Below, one piece after another: positions 17,122 to 25,366 of a stretch of 64,000 bases of DNA (position 1 is the stretch's first letter; every line of letters starts with the position of its first letter). The notes under the pieces are model-generated. The model saw only the letters and a list, made by a program, of their open reading frames with translations. It had not been told where the DNA came from and did not search any database. Source of the stretch: Sphingopyxis sp. H073 (lineage in GTDB: Bacteria > Pseudomonadota > Alphaproteobacteria > Sphingomonadales > Sphingomonadaceae); the NCBI RefSeq assembly GCF_001468395.1, contig NZ_LNSG01000001.1:513486-577485 (forward strand), written 5' to 3'. The translations under genes were made by a program, and so were the position numbers.

Positions 17122-17261
17122 ATATCCTCCCTGTCGCGCAGCGATGGGGAGGGGGACCGCGCCCGCAGGGCGTGGTGGAGGGGCCGCGACGTGGCGCCAT
17201 GAGCCCCTCCGTCAGCGCTCCGCGCTGCCACCTCCCCATGGCTCCGCCACAGGGAGGATAT
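17122..17261. repeat. Long intergenic palindrome between acpS and pdxJ
   Basis: A 140-nt element with nested inverted repeats: perfect outer arms atatcctccctgt (17122-17134) and acagggaggatat (17249-17261), inner arms atggggagg/cctccccat (17144-17152, 17231-17239) and ggaggggc/gcccctcc (17177-17184, 17203-17210). It fills almost the whole 157-nt gap. The left arm, read on the minus strand, is the acpS ribosome-binding site. It resembles the GGGAGG-type dispersed repeats of sphingomonads. Confidence 0.75.
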
Positions 17262-17275
17262 TGTGATTGGCAAGG

Positions 17276-18007
17276 TCATCCCCGCGCCTCGTCCATCAGG
17301 CCGCGCATCCGCTGGATCGCATGCTCGAGGCCGGTAAATATGGCCTCGCCGATCAGATAATGGCCGATGTTGAGTTCGGCGAGTTGGGGAATTGCGGCGA
17401 TCGGGACCACATTGTCATAGGTCAGGCCATGCCCTGCGTGCGGCTCGATGCCGTTCTTCCACGCGAGCGCCGCGGCGTCGGCGATGCGGCGGAGTTCGGC
17501 GGCGCGTTCCTCGCCCTCGACATGCGCGTAGCGGCCGGTGTGGAATTCGACGACGGGCGCCTTCAGCCGCATCGCAGCCTCGATCTGGCGCGGGTCGGGT
17601 TCGATGAACAGGCTGACGCGGATGCCCGCATCATTGAGGCGTGCCACAATCGGTGCGAGGTGATTGTGCTGGCCTGCCGCGTCGAGCCCGCCCTCGGTCG
17701 TGCGTTCCTCGCGCTTTTCGGGCACGATGCACGCGGCGTGCGGCATATGGCGCAGCGCGATCTCCAGCATCTCGTCGGTCGCCGCCATCTCGAGATTGAG
17801 CGGCAGGTCGGTCGCGGCCTGGATGCGCGCGAGGTCGGCGTCGCGGATGTGGCGCCGGTCCTCGCGAAGATGCGCGGTGATGCCGTCGCCGCCGAACGCC
17901 GCGACGATCTCCGCCGCACGCACCGGATCGGGATGGTCGCCGCCGCGCGCGTTGCGGATCGTCGCCACATGGTCGATGTTGACACCGAGCCGCAGCTTTG
18001 AGGGCAT
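17276..18007 (-). CDS. pdxJ: Pyridoxine 5'-phosphate synthase
   Basis: Condenses 1-deoxyxylulose 5-phosphate with 3-amino-1-hydroxyacetone phosphate to make pyridoxine 5'-phosphate, the DXP-dependent vitamin B6 route. The 243-residue TIM barrel has [17 protein letters not shown] at the start, [12 protein letters not shown], then [10 protein letters not shown], and GHGLTYDNV with [11 protein letters not shown] near the C-terminus. I use the ATG at 18007; an in-frame TTG at 18016 would add three residues and overlap the pyrE stop as TTGA, the coupling form seen elsewhere in the window. Confidence 0.95.
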   Translation of the reverse strand: MPSKLRLGVNIDHVATIRNARGGDHPDPVRAAEIVAAFGGDGITAHLREDRRHIRDADLARIQAATDLPLNLEMAATDEMLEIALRHMPHAACIVPEKREERTTEGGLDAAGQHNHLAPIVARLNDAGIRVSLFIEPDPRQIEAAMRLKAPVVEFHTGRYAHVEGEERAAELRRIADAAALAWKNGIEPHAGHGLTYDNVVPIAAIPQLAELNIGHYLIGEAIFTGLEHAIQRMRGLMDEARG

Positions 18008-18012
18008 GACGC

Positions 18013-18600
18013 TCAAGCCGCCGCGCTCCGGCTCCCCGGCTTCACCGCCTGCGTGCCCGCCAGTTCGGGCGGCAGTTCGTTGGGGGCATAGGTCGGGAAA
18101 TTGATCGCGACGAGCGGAAAGAAAGGGACGCCGAGGTCGACGCTGCCCGCCGAGCGATCGACGAGCGCCGCTTCGGCGACGACCTCGCCGCCCGCCGCGC
18201 GGACCGCCTCCATCGCCTCGCGCGACGACAGGCCGGTGGTGACGACATCCTCGACCATCAGCACTTTCGCGTCCTTGTCGATCGCGAAGCCGCGGCGCAG
18301 CTCGAAGGTGCCGGTCGGACGCTCGACGAAAATCGCGGGCTTTCCAAGCGCGCGGCCCATTTCATGTCCGATGATCACTCCGCCCATCGCGGGCGAGACG
18401 ACGACGTCGATCGCCTGCCGCAGGTCGCGCGGCAGCTTGGCGGCAAGCGCGGTCGCAAGCCGTCCGGCGCGCGCCGTGTCCATCAGCACGCGCGCGCACT
18501 GGAGATAATATTCGCTGTGGCGGCCAGAGGAGAGCAGAAAATGTCCCTGCAGCAGCGCGTCGGCGGCGCGGAACTCGGCCAGGATTTCATCATCGGTCAT
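18013..18600 (-). CDS. pyrE: Orotate phosphoribosyltransferase
   Basis: Makes orotidine 5'-phosphate from orotate and PRPP in pyrimidine synthesis. The 195-residue protein has [16 protein letters not shown] near the N-terminus, the [14 protein letters not shown] substrate loop and the PRPP-binding motif [17 protein letters not shown] (about 116-132). It heads the minus-strand group pyrE-pdxJ-acpS-lepB and is divergent from the cytochrome oxidase operon. Confidence 0.95.
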   Translation of the reverse strand: MTDDEILAEFRAADALLQGHFLLSSGRHSEYYLQCARVLMDTARAGRLATALAAKLPRDLRQAIDVVVSPAMGGVIIGHEMGRALGKPAIFVERPTGTFELRRGFAIDKDAKVLMVEDVVTTGLSSREAMEAVRAAGGEVVAEAALVDRSAGSVDLGVPFFPLVAINFPTYAPNELPPELAGTQAVKPGSRSAAA

Positions 18601-18628
18601 GGGAGAATGGGTCTTTTGTTCCTGTCAT

Positions 18629-18644
18629 CGCCCCGATCGGGGCG
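18629..18644. promoter_or_regulatory. Perfect 16-nt palindrome in the pyrE/coxB divergent region
   Basis: CGCCCCGATCGGGGCG, a perfect inverted repeat with no loop, 29 nt upstream of the pyrE start and 53 nt upstream of the candidate coxB -35 box. It could be an operator for either gene or a short hairpin. No regulator is indicated by the sequence. Confidence 0.35.
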
Positions 18645-18696
18645 ACTGGGTTTCGGCAGCGAAAATTTGCCTGCCGTAAAATAGTGTTAGAGATGC

Positions 18697-18725
18697 TTGA
18701 GGCAAGCGGCAAGCGGGGTTATAGC
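18697..18725 (+). promoter_or_regulatory. Candidate sigma-70 promoter of the cytochrome oxidase operon
   Basis: TTGAGG and TATAGC separated by exactly 17 nt, in the 234-nt divergent region before coxB. Transcription would start near 18732, giving a leader of about 100 nt before the coxB ATG. Confidence 0.5.
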
Positions 18726-18834
18726 GCCCGCGAGATTCAGCCTTGGGGACGGCTGCCGCGACGCGTGTCCGGCGACCCGGACAAAGGGGTTGGGGCATCG
18801 AAAAGAACAACAGGCAACGGGCGGCACAATTCTT

Positions 18835-19947
18835 ATGAAGAGCTTGAAAACCCTTGTAATCAAAGGCGCAATCGCAGCGGCTTTGTCGCTCGGCGCGGTG
18901 GGCACCGCGCATGCGACGGCTCCTGCGGCGGTACCTGTCGCCGCGCCTGCGGCGACTCCGGCACCGGCGGCGCCCGATACGGCCGCGCCGACCGCCGCCC
19001 CGGCTGCGGCCGACGCCGCGAAAGCGGCCGTGCCGGCGGGCGATGCGACCTATGTTCCGATGAAACCGACCCCCGGGATCGGCCAGCCGGTCGACGGGGG
19101 CGTCAATTTCCAGCCGCAGGTCACCCCGATCGGTGAGCAGGCCTACTGGTTCAACCATGTGATCCTGCTGCCCGTGATCACGGTGATCTCGCTCTTCGTT
19201 CTCGGCTTGTTGCTCTGGGTTGTCGCGCGCTACCGCGCCAAGGCGAACCCGGTGCCGTCGAAAACCACCCACAATACGTTCATCGAAGTGATCTGGACCG
19301 CGATCCCGGTGCTGATCCTCGCGGTGATCGCCGTCCCGTCGATCCGCCTGCTCGCGGCCCAGTACGAACCGCCGAAGAAGGACGCGCTGACGATCAAGGT
19401 CACCGGTTATCAATGGTATTGGGGCTATGCCTATCCCGACCAGGGCATCGGCGAATATGTCTCGAAGATCCTGCCCGAAGACAAGGCAAAGGCTGCGGGC
19501 GAGCCCTATCACCTCGCCGTCGACAACCGCATGGTCGTTCCCGTGGGCCGTCAGGTCAAGCTGATCATCACCGGCGCCGACGTGATCCACAGCTTCGCGG
19601 TTCCGGCCTTCTGGACCAAGATGGACGCGGTCCCCGGCCGCGCCAACGAAACGACCTTCACCCCGACCAAGGTCGGTGTCTATTACGGCCAGTGTTCGGA
19701 GCTTTGCGGCGTCGACCACGGCTACATGCCGATCGCGGTCGAAGTGCTGCCGGTCGACAAGTGGGAAGCCTGGGTTCGCTCGAAGGGCGGCAACCCCAAT
19801 CCGGCGCCCGCGGCTCCGGCCGCTGCGGCGCCCGCCGCACCTGCGGCCGCTGCCGCACCCGCAACGTCGGCAGCAGTTCCCGCTGCAACCGCACCCGAAG
19901 CAGCGCCGGCTGCGGCTCCCGCCGCTGCTCCGGCCGCAAAGAAATAA
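18835..19947 (+). CDS. coxB: Cytochrome c oxidase subunit II
   Basis: Subunit II of an aa3-type oxidase; accepts electrons from cytochrome c at its binuclear CuA centre. The 370-residue precursor has a signal peptide (about 1-26), two membrane segments (about 100-125 and 140-165), YQWYWGYAYPD, HSFAVPAFWTK and the CuA motif C287-x3-C291 with H295 and M298. No haem c motif (CxxCH) is present, so it is not a caa3 form. Two features are unusual: an Ala/Pro-rich linker after the signal peptide (about 26-65) and a C-terminal Ala/Pro-rich tail (about 318-370). First gene of a nine- or ten-gene operon. Confidence 0.96.
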   Translation: MKSLKTLVIKGAIAAALSLGAVGTAHATAPAAVPVAAPAATPAPAAPDTAAPTAAPAAADAAKAAVPAGDATYVPMKPTPGIGQPVDGGVNFQPQVTPIGEQAYWFNHVILLPVITVISLFVLGLLLWVVARYRAKANPVPSKTTHNTFIEVIWTAIPVLILAVIAVPSIRLLAAQYEPPKKDALTIKVTGYQWYWGYAYPDQGIGEYVSKILPEDKAKAAGEPYHLAVDNRMVVPVGRQVKLIITGADVIHSFAVPAFWTKMDAVPGRANETTFTPTKVGVYYGQCSELCGVDHGYMPIAVEVLPVDKWEAWVRSKGGNPNPAPAAPAAAAPAAPAAAAAPATSAAVPAATAPEAAPAAAPAAAPAAKK

Positions 19948-19964
19948 GTTAAGGGGTCCGACAG

Positions 19965-21644
19965 ATGACCGATATCGCAGCGACTGCACCCGCGCACGGC
20001 GCCGAACACGCTCATGCCCACGCGCACGATCACGACCATGACACGCCGGGCTTTTTCGTCCGCTGGTTCATGTCGACGAACCATAAGGACATCGGCACCC
20101 TCTACCTGATCTTCGCGATCGTCGCGGGGATCGTCGGCGGTGTGATTTCGGGCATGATGCGCCTTGAACTGGCCGAACCCGGCATCCAGTATCTGCCCGG
20201 CTGGGCGTCGATGCTGGGCAGCGGCGCCGACGAGGTCGCGGGCAAGCATCTGTGGAACGTGCTGATCACCGCGCACGGCCTGATCATGGTCTTCTTCATG
20301 GTGATGCCCGCGATGATCGGCGGCTTCGGCAACTGGTTCGTGCCGCTCATGATCGGCGCGCCCGACATGGCGTTCCCGCGCATGAACAATGTCAGCTTCT
20401 GGCTCACCGCGGTCGCGTTCGTGATGCTGGTGGGGTCGAGCTTCGTGCCCGGCGGCAGCGGCCACGGCGCCGGCACCGGCTGGACGGTCTATGCGCCGCT
20501 CTCGACCAGCGGGTCGGCAGGGCCGGCGGTCGATATGGCGATTTTCTCGCTGCACCTCGCCGGCGCGGCGTCGATCTTGGGGGCGATCAACTTCATCACC
20601 ACCATCTTCAACATGCGCGCGCCGGGCATGACGCTGCACAAGATGCCGCTGTTCGTGTGGTCGGTGCTGGTCACCGCCTTCCTGCTGCTGCTCGCGCTGC
20701 CGGTTCTGGCGGCGGCGATCACCATGCTGCTGACCGACCGCAACTTCGGCACGACCTTCTATGATGCGACGGGCGGCGGCGATCCGGTGCTCTACCAGCA
20801 TCTCTTCTGGTTCTTCGGCCATCCCGAAGTGTACATCATGATCCTGCCGGGCTTCGGCATCGTCAGCCAGATCATCTCGACCTTCAGCAAGAAGCCCGTC
20901 TTCGGCTATCTCGGCATGGCCTATGCCATGGTCGCGATCGGCGTCGTCGGCTTCATCGTGTGGGCGCACCACATGTTCACCGTGGGCATGAGTGTGAACC
21001 TCAAGATGTATTTCACCGCCGCGACGATGGTCATCGCGGTCCCGACCGGCATCAAGATCTTCAGCTGGATCGCCACCATGTGGGGCGGCTCGCTGAGCTT
21101 CAAGACCCCGATGGTCTGGGCGCTGGGCTTCATCTTCATGTTCACCGTGGGCGGCGTGACCGGCGTCGTGCTCGCCAACGGCGGCGTCGACACCAACCTG
21201 CACGACACCTACTATGTCGTCGCTCACTTCCACTATGTGCTGTCGCTGGGCGCGGTCTTCTCGCTCTTCGCGGGCTTCTACTACTGGTTCCCGAAGATGT
21301 CGGGCCGGATGTACAACGAGTTCCTCGGCCAGCTGCACTTCTGGGTGTTCTTCATCGGCGTCAACGTCATGTTCTTCCCCCAGCACTTCCTGGGCCAGCA
21401 GGGCATGCCGCGCCGCTACCCCGACTATGCGGAAGCCTATGCCTATTGGCACCACATCTCGTCGCTCGGCTATGTGATCATGGCCGTCGGCATGCTCTTC
21501 TTCTTCGTGAACATCCTCTGGTCGCTGTTCGCGGGCAAGCAGGCGGCCGACAATCCGTGGGGCGAAGGCGCGACGACGCTCGAATGGACGCTGTCGAGCC
21601 CGCCGCCGTTCCACCAGTTCAACGAACTGCCCCGGATCGCGTGA
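19965..21644 (+). CDS. coxA: Cytochrome c oxidase subunit I
   Basis: Catalytic subunit with haem a, haem a3 and CuB; reduces O2 and pumps protons. The 559-residue protein has twelve predicted membrane segments, starts its core with [18 protein letters not shown], and carries [22 protein letters not shown] (haem a ligand), [15 protein letters not shown] (CuB His and the His-Tyr pair), [10 protein letters not shown] (CuB His pair) and [10 protein letters not shown] (haem a and a3 His). The first 28 residues contain seven His (11, 15, 17, 19, 21, 23, 25) alternating with Ala and Asp, a possible cytoplasmic metal-binding tail. It follows coxB by 17 nt. Confidence 0.97.
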   Translation: MTDIAATAPAHGAEHAHAHAHDHDHDTPGFFVRWFMSTNHKDIGTLYLIFAIVAGIVGGVISGMMRLELAEPGIQYLPGWASMLGSGADEVAGKHLWNVLITAHGLIMVFFMVMPAMIGGFGNWFVPLMIGAPDMAFPRMNNVSFWLTAVAFVMLVGSSFVPGGSGHGAGTGWTVYAPLSTSGSAGPAVDMAIFSLHLAGAASILGAINFITTIFNMRAPGMTLHKMPLFVWSVLVTAFLLLLALPVLAAAITMLLTDRNFGTTFYDATGGGDPVLYQHLFWFFGHPEVYIMILPGFGIVSQIISTFSKKPVFGYLGMAYAMVAIGVVGFIVWAHHMFTVGMSVNLKMYFTAATMVIAVPTGIKIFSWIATMWGGSLSFKTPMVWALGFIFMFTVGGVTGVVLANGGVDTNLHDTYYVVAHFHYVLSLGAVFSLFAGFYYWFPKMSGRMYNEFLGQLHFWVFFIGVNVMFFPQHFLGQQGMPRRYPDYAEAYAYWHHISSLGYVIMAVGMLFFFVNILWSLFAGKQAADNPWGEGATTLEWTLSSPPPFHQFNELPRIA

Positions 21645-21717
21645 CGTTTATCGCCTGACCAGCTTCGCCCTCTGCTGACATTCGGCAGGGGGCGTCGCCC
21701 GACAGGCCGGAGTATGC

Positions 21718-22629
21718 ATGGCGCAGAGCCTGACCCACGGCGCAACGGCGCTACCCGCCGACTGGCGCGACCTGTTCGCGCTGACCAAGCCGCGCGTGAT
21801 GTCGCTCGTCGTATTCACCGCGCTGTGCGGCCTGCTCGCGGCGCCGGGCAGCGTGCACCCGGTGCTCGCTTTCTCGTCGATCCTCGCGATCGCGCTGGGG
21901 GCAGGGGCGTCGGGCGCGCTCAACCAATGGTATGAGGCGGGTCTCGACGCCAAGATGAAGCGCACCGCCGGACGGCCGCTTCCCGCAGGGCGGCTCGATC
22001 CGCAGACGGCATTGCAGTTCGGGGTCGGGCTCGCCGCTTTCTCGGTCTTCCTGATGCTGTTCGCCGCCAACTGGCAGGCGGCTGTGCTGCTGACCGTCTC
22101 GATCCTCTTCTACGTCTTTGTCTATACGATGTGGCTGAAGCCGCGGACGCCGCAGAATATTGTTATCGGCGGCGCGGCGGGCGCCTTTCCGCCACTGATC
22201 GGCTGGGTCGCCGCAACGGGCAGCGTCGCGCCGCTGCCGGTGCTGCTGTTCCTGCTCATCTTCCTCTGGACCCCGCCGCATTTCTGGGCGCTCGCGCTGT
22301 TCGTGCGCTCGGATTATGCCGCCGCGGGCATTCCGATGATGCCGGTGGTTGCAGGTGAAACGTCGACGCGGCGCCAGATCCTGTTCTACGCGGTGATCAT
22401 GGCTATCGGCGCGATCGCGCCCTGGCCGCTCGGTTACGCCGGCGCGCTTTACGGCTGGACCGCCGCGCTCCTGTCGGCGGTCTTCGTCGCGCTCTCGGTG
22501 CAGGTCGGGACCCGCACGACGGGCGAGGGCGATTTGATGCAGCCCGAAAAGCGCCTCTTCGCTTTCTCGATCGCCTATCTCTTCATTCTGTTCGGCGCGG
22601 TCGTCGCCGACCATTGGTTCCCGCTATGA
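21718..22629 (+). CDS. ctaB: Protoheme IX farnesyltransferase (haem o synthase)
   Basis: Inner-membrane prenyltransferase that converts haem b to haem o, the precursor of haem a for subunit I. The 303 residues hold about eight or nine membrane segments and the UbiA-family motifs [39 protein letters not shown] (Asp-rich substrate site) and [16 protein letters not shown]. It overlaps the next small gene by 4 nt (ATGA). The start at 21718 is preceded by GGCCGGAG. Confidence 0.95.
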   Translation: MAQSLTHGATALPADWRDLFALTKPRVMSLVVFTALCGLLAAPGSVHPVLAFSSILAIALGAGASGALNQWYEAGLDAKMKRTAGRPLPAGRLDPQTALQFGVGLAAFSVFLMLFAANWQAAVLLTVSILFYVFVYTMWLKPRTPQNIVIGGAAGAFPPLIGWVAATGSVAPLPVLLFLLIFLWTPPHFWALALFVRSDYAAAGIPMMPVVAGETSTRRQILFYAVIMAIGAIAPWPLGYAGALYGWTAALLSAVFVALSVQVGTRTTGEGDLMQPEKRLFAFSIAYLFILFGAVVADHWFPL

Positions 22630-22796
22630 CCCCCCCCGACTTACCCGGCGAAACGCCTCCCGAACCACAGCCCTTCGACGAGGCCGAATATCGCCGCCGC
22701 CAGCGCAGCCGCGCGAACCTGATGGGCTGGCTGCTCGGCGGGCTCGCCTTCCTCTTCTTCTTCATCACCATCGCGCGCATGGTGGTGCCCAAATGA
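22626..22796 (+). CDS. Small single-pass membrane protein in oxidase operon (CoxF-like)
   Basis: A 56-residue protein: a Pro/Glu-rich cytoplasmic N-terminus, a basic [13 protein letters not shown] segment, then one membrane helix (about 36-53). It is overlapped on both sides, by ctaB (4 nt) and ctaG (4 nt), so translation is coupled. Small proteins at this spot, sometimes called CoxF, are common in alphaproteobacterial oxidase operons; by position it is likely an assembly helper. I infer that role from context, not from motifs. Confidence 0.8.
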   Translation: MTPPDLPGETPPEPQPFDEAEYRRRQRSRANLMGWLLGGLAFLFFFITIARMVVPK

Positions 22797-23350
22797 AGAC
22801 GATGTCGGCCAATGCGAAGACCGCCTCGCTCGCTGCTCTGCTCGCGGTCGCGATGGTCGGGCTGGGGTTCGCCGCGGTGCCGCTCTACAATCTCTTCTGC
22901 CGGGTGACCGGCTTCGGCGGCACGACGCAGCGTTACGATCCGGTCGCCGCGGCTGCCGAGCCGAAAATCCTCAGCGATACCATCTCGGTGCGCTTCGACG
23001 CGAATGTCTCGCCGAAGCTGCCGTGGAAATTCTATCCCGAGCATCCGACCGACACGGTCAGCATCGGCGCGCGCGACATGGCGATCTTCATCGCCGAGAA
23101 CCAGTCGCCGCACGAGGTGGTCGGAACAGCCAGCTTCAACGTCACCCCCGACGCGGCGGGCAAATATTTCACCAAGATCCAGTGCTTCTGCTTCACCCAG
23201 CAGACCCTGAAAGCGGGTGAACAGATCCGGATGCCGGTGCTGTTCTTTGTCGATCCCAAGATCAAGGACGATCCCGACGCGCGCGACATTCAGGAAATCA
23301 CGCTCAGCTATACCTTTCACCCTGTAGACGGGGGCAAAAAGGCGAGCTAA
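22793..23350 (+). CDS. ctaG: Cytochrome c oxidase assembly protein CtaG/Cox11
   Basis: Copper chaperone that delivers Cu to the CuB site of subunit I. The 185 residues begin with one membrane segment (about 10-32) whose end carries PLYNLFCRVTGFGGTTQ, followed by a periplasmic Ig-like domain with the copper-binding KIQCFCFTQQTL motif (about 130-141) and PVLFFVDP. All key Cys (C36 and the CFC pair) are present. It lies between the small CoxF-like gene and coxC, the usual place. Confidence 0.96.
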   Translation: MKTMSANAKTASLAALLAVAMVGLGFAAVPLYNLFCRVTGFGGTTQRYDPVAAAAEPKILSDTISVRFDANVSPKLPWKFYPEHPTDTVSIGARDMAIFIAENQSPHEVVGTASFNVTPDAAGKYFTKIQCFCFTQQTLKAGEQIRMPVLFFVDPKIKDDPDARDIQEITLSYTFHPVDGGKKAS

Positions 23351-23431
23351 GGCCGCGATCAAAGAGTCTTACCAAGGACCGGCGGGCGGTTGGGGAATCG
23401 CCACGCTGGGGCAAAAAACGGGAACTGTGAC

Positions 23432-24307
23432 ATGGCCGGTGCCAAACATCATGACTATCACCTCGTAAATCCCAGCGTCTGGCCGCTCATCGGGTCGGTC
23501 GCCGCGCTGGTGATGTTCTTCGGCCTCGTGATGTTCATGCATGCCGACTATTTCGGCGGCGCGGGCAAATGGGTTCTCGGCCTCGGTATCATGGGCGTGA
23601 TCGCCACCTTCTTCAGCTGGTGGTCGGACGTCATCAACGAAGCGCACGCCGGCGACCATACGCCGGTCGTTCAGCTCCACCTGCGCTACGGCATGATCCT
23701 GTTCATCGCGTCGGAAGTGATGTTCTTCGTCGGCTGGTTCTGGGCCTGGTTCGATTTCTCGCTCTTCCCGGTGCCGGTCGAGATCGTCGACGGGGCGGTC
23801 AGCAACCTGTTCGGGCAGGATGGCGCCGTGGCAGCCACGATCTGGCCGCCGAAGGGCATCCATGTCATCGACGCCTTCTCGCTGCCGCTGCTCAACACGC
23901 TGATCCTGCTCTGCTCGGGCACGACGATTACCTGGGCGCACCACGCACTGATCCACGGCGACCGCGAAGGCCTGAAGAAGGGCCTGTGGGCGACGATCAT
24001 CCTCGGCCTCACCTTCAGCTGCATCCAGGCCTATGAATATGCCGAGGCGCCGTTCCCCTTCGGTACGATCAACTATACCTCGGCCTTCTTCATGGCGACC
24101 GGCTTCCACGGGTTCCACGTGCTGGTCGGGACGATCTTCCTGATCGTCTGCCTCGTCCGCGCCTACAAGGGCCACTTTACGCCGCAGCAGCATTTCGGGT
24201 TCGAAGCTGCCGCCTGGTACTGGCACTTCGTCGACGTCGTGTGGCTGTTCCTCTTCATCATTGTCTATGTCTGGGGCGGCTGGGGCGCGCCGGTCGCTGC
24301 ACACTAA
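23432..24307 (+). CDS. coxC: Cytochrome c oxidase subunit III
   Basis: Third core subunit of the aa3 oxidase; stabilises subunit I and its proton uptake. The 291-residue protein has seven predicted membrane segments with MILFIASEVMFFVGWFWAWF, LLNTLILLCSGTTITWAHHAL and FHGFHVLVGTIFL, and ends HFGFEAAAWYWHFVDVVWLFLF. Start at the ATG at 23432 (MAGAKHHDYHLVNPS). An 81-nt gap separates it from ctaG. Confidence 0.96.
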   Translation: MAGAKHHDYHLVNPSVWPLIGSVAALVMFFGLVMFMHADYFGGAGKWVLGLGIMGVIATFFSWWSDVINEAHAGDHTPVVQLHLRYGMILFIASEVMFFVGWFWAWFDFSLFPVPVEIVDGAVSNLFGQDGAVAATIWPPKGIHVIDAFSLPLLNTLILLCSGTTITWAHHALIHGDREGLKKGLWATIILGLTFSCIQAYEYAEAPFPFGTINYTSAFFMATGFHGFHVLVGTIFLIVCLVRAYKGHFTPQQHFGFEAAAWYWHFVDVVWLFLFIIVYVWGGWGAPVAAH

Positions 24308-24308
24308 C

Positions 24309-24695
24309 TTGCCGCAGAACAATCAGACACCAAAGGGGCAGCCGCCGATCGCGCGCGCTGCCCTTTTTGGTCTCTGTCCGCAGTGCGGGGCGCAGACGCT
24401 GTTCGACGGGCCGGCGAAGTTCGCGCCGCATTGCCGCGTCTGTTCGCTCGATTTCCAGAGCTACAACGTCGGCGACGGCCCCGCAGCCTTCCTGACCTTG
24501 ATCGTCGGCGCGTTAATCGTTGTCGCGGCGCTGGTCGTCGATTTCGCGTTCGCGCCGCCGCTCTGGCTGCACATCATCCTCTGGGTCCCGCTAACAGTCG
24601 GTGCGGTGGTCTATGGTCTTCGCGTCGGCAAAGCCGCGCTGCTCGCCAGCGAGCATCAGCGCAAGGCGGCCGAAGGAAGGCTCAGCGATGACTGA
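24309..24695 (+). CDS. DUF983 family protein
   Basis: A 128-residue protein with an N-terminal zinc-ribbon-like pair of motifs (CPQCG and CRVC, about 23-47) and two membrane segments (about 60-80 and 85-103). DUF983 proteins regularly sit between coxC and surf1 in alphaproteobacteria, so a role in oxidase assembly is likely but unproven. I start at the TTG at 24309, one base after the coxC stop; earlier starts would lie inside coxC. Its end overlaps the surf1 start by 8 nt. Confidence 0.88.
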   Translation: MPQNNQTPKGQPPIARAALFGLCPQCGAQTLFDGPAKFAPHCRVCSLDFQSYNVGDGPAAFLTLIVGALIVVAALVVDFAFAPPLWLHIILWVPLTVGAVVYGLRVGKAALLASEHQRKAAEGRLSDD

Positions 24696-25347
24696 GCCTG
24701 TGCCGTCGGCCGCCCCCCGGTCGTCCGGGCGCCGCTGGCCGCTGATTCCGACGATCTTCGTCCTGTGCGCGGTCGCGGTGATGATCGCGCTCGGCGTCTG
24801 GCAACTCCAGCGCAAGGCCGAGAAGGAGGCCCTGATCGCGCTCTATGAGCGCAACCGGGCGATGTCGGCGCTCGTGACCTACCCTGAGCTGCCGCCGGTT
24901 CCCGATGCGATGCTGTTCCGCAAATCGAGCGTCGTGTGCCTTGAAGTGGTGCGCTGGGACCAGCGCGGCGGCACCGATCGCATGGGAAAGTCCGGCATTC
25001 GTATGGTCGCCGATTGCCGTACCGGTGCCGAGGGGCCGGGCGTGCTTGTCGATGTCGGCATCGCGGACGACTTCATTCCGCCCAAATGGACGGGTGGCAC
25101 GGTGCAGGGGACGATCGTTCCGGGCCCCGAACAGCCGACGGTGGTCGAGCGGCTGATCGGCCGTGCGGTTCCGGCGCGCGCCATGCTCGTGGCCGACGCG
25201 CCGGTTGCCGGGCTCCGCGCCAGCGAGGTGCCGTCGGGTGCCGACGTACCCAACAATCATCTCGCCTATGCCGTGCAATGGTTCATTTTCGCGGCTGCGG
25301 CGCTGATAATCTACGCGCTTGCGGTGCGCCGCCGCTTGCAGCGGTGA
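24688..25347 (+). CDS. SURF1 family cytochrome oxidase biogenesis protein
   Basis: Inner-membrane protein needed for haem a insertion into subunit I. The 219 residues have one membrane segment at each end (about 18-38 and 192-212) and a periplasmic middle. IALGVWQLQRKAEKEALI and NNHLAYAVQWFIFA are the SURF1 hallmarks. It overlaps the DUF983 gene, and its C-terminal coding region ends 19 nt before thrC. Confidence 0.93.
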   Translation: MTEPVPSAAPRSSGRRWPLIPTIFVLCAVAVMIALGVWQLQRKAEKEALIALYERNRAMSALVTYPELPPVPDAMLFRKSSVVCLEVVRWDQRGGTDRMGKSGIRMVADCRTGAEGPGVLVDVGIADDFIPPKWTGGTVQGTIVPGPEQPTVVERLIGRAVPARAMLVADAPVAGLRASEVPSGADVPNNHLAYAVQWFIFAAAALIIYALAVRRRLQR

Positions 25348-25366
25348 CGGTGCGCCGTTAGGGCGC

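Noticed and set aside
18601..18834. Possible riboswitch or leader peptide in the coxB leader
   Set aside because: The 100-nt leader has no recognisable aptamer core and no short ORF with a regulatory codon run.
19722..21614. A 630-codon minus-strand frame opposite coxB and coxA
   Set aside because: Rich in Glu, His, Arg and Asp because it mirrors codons for membrane helices; coxA on the other strand is unambiguous.
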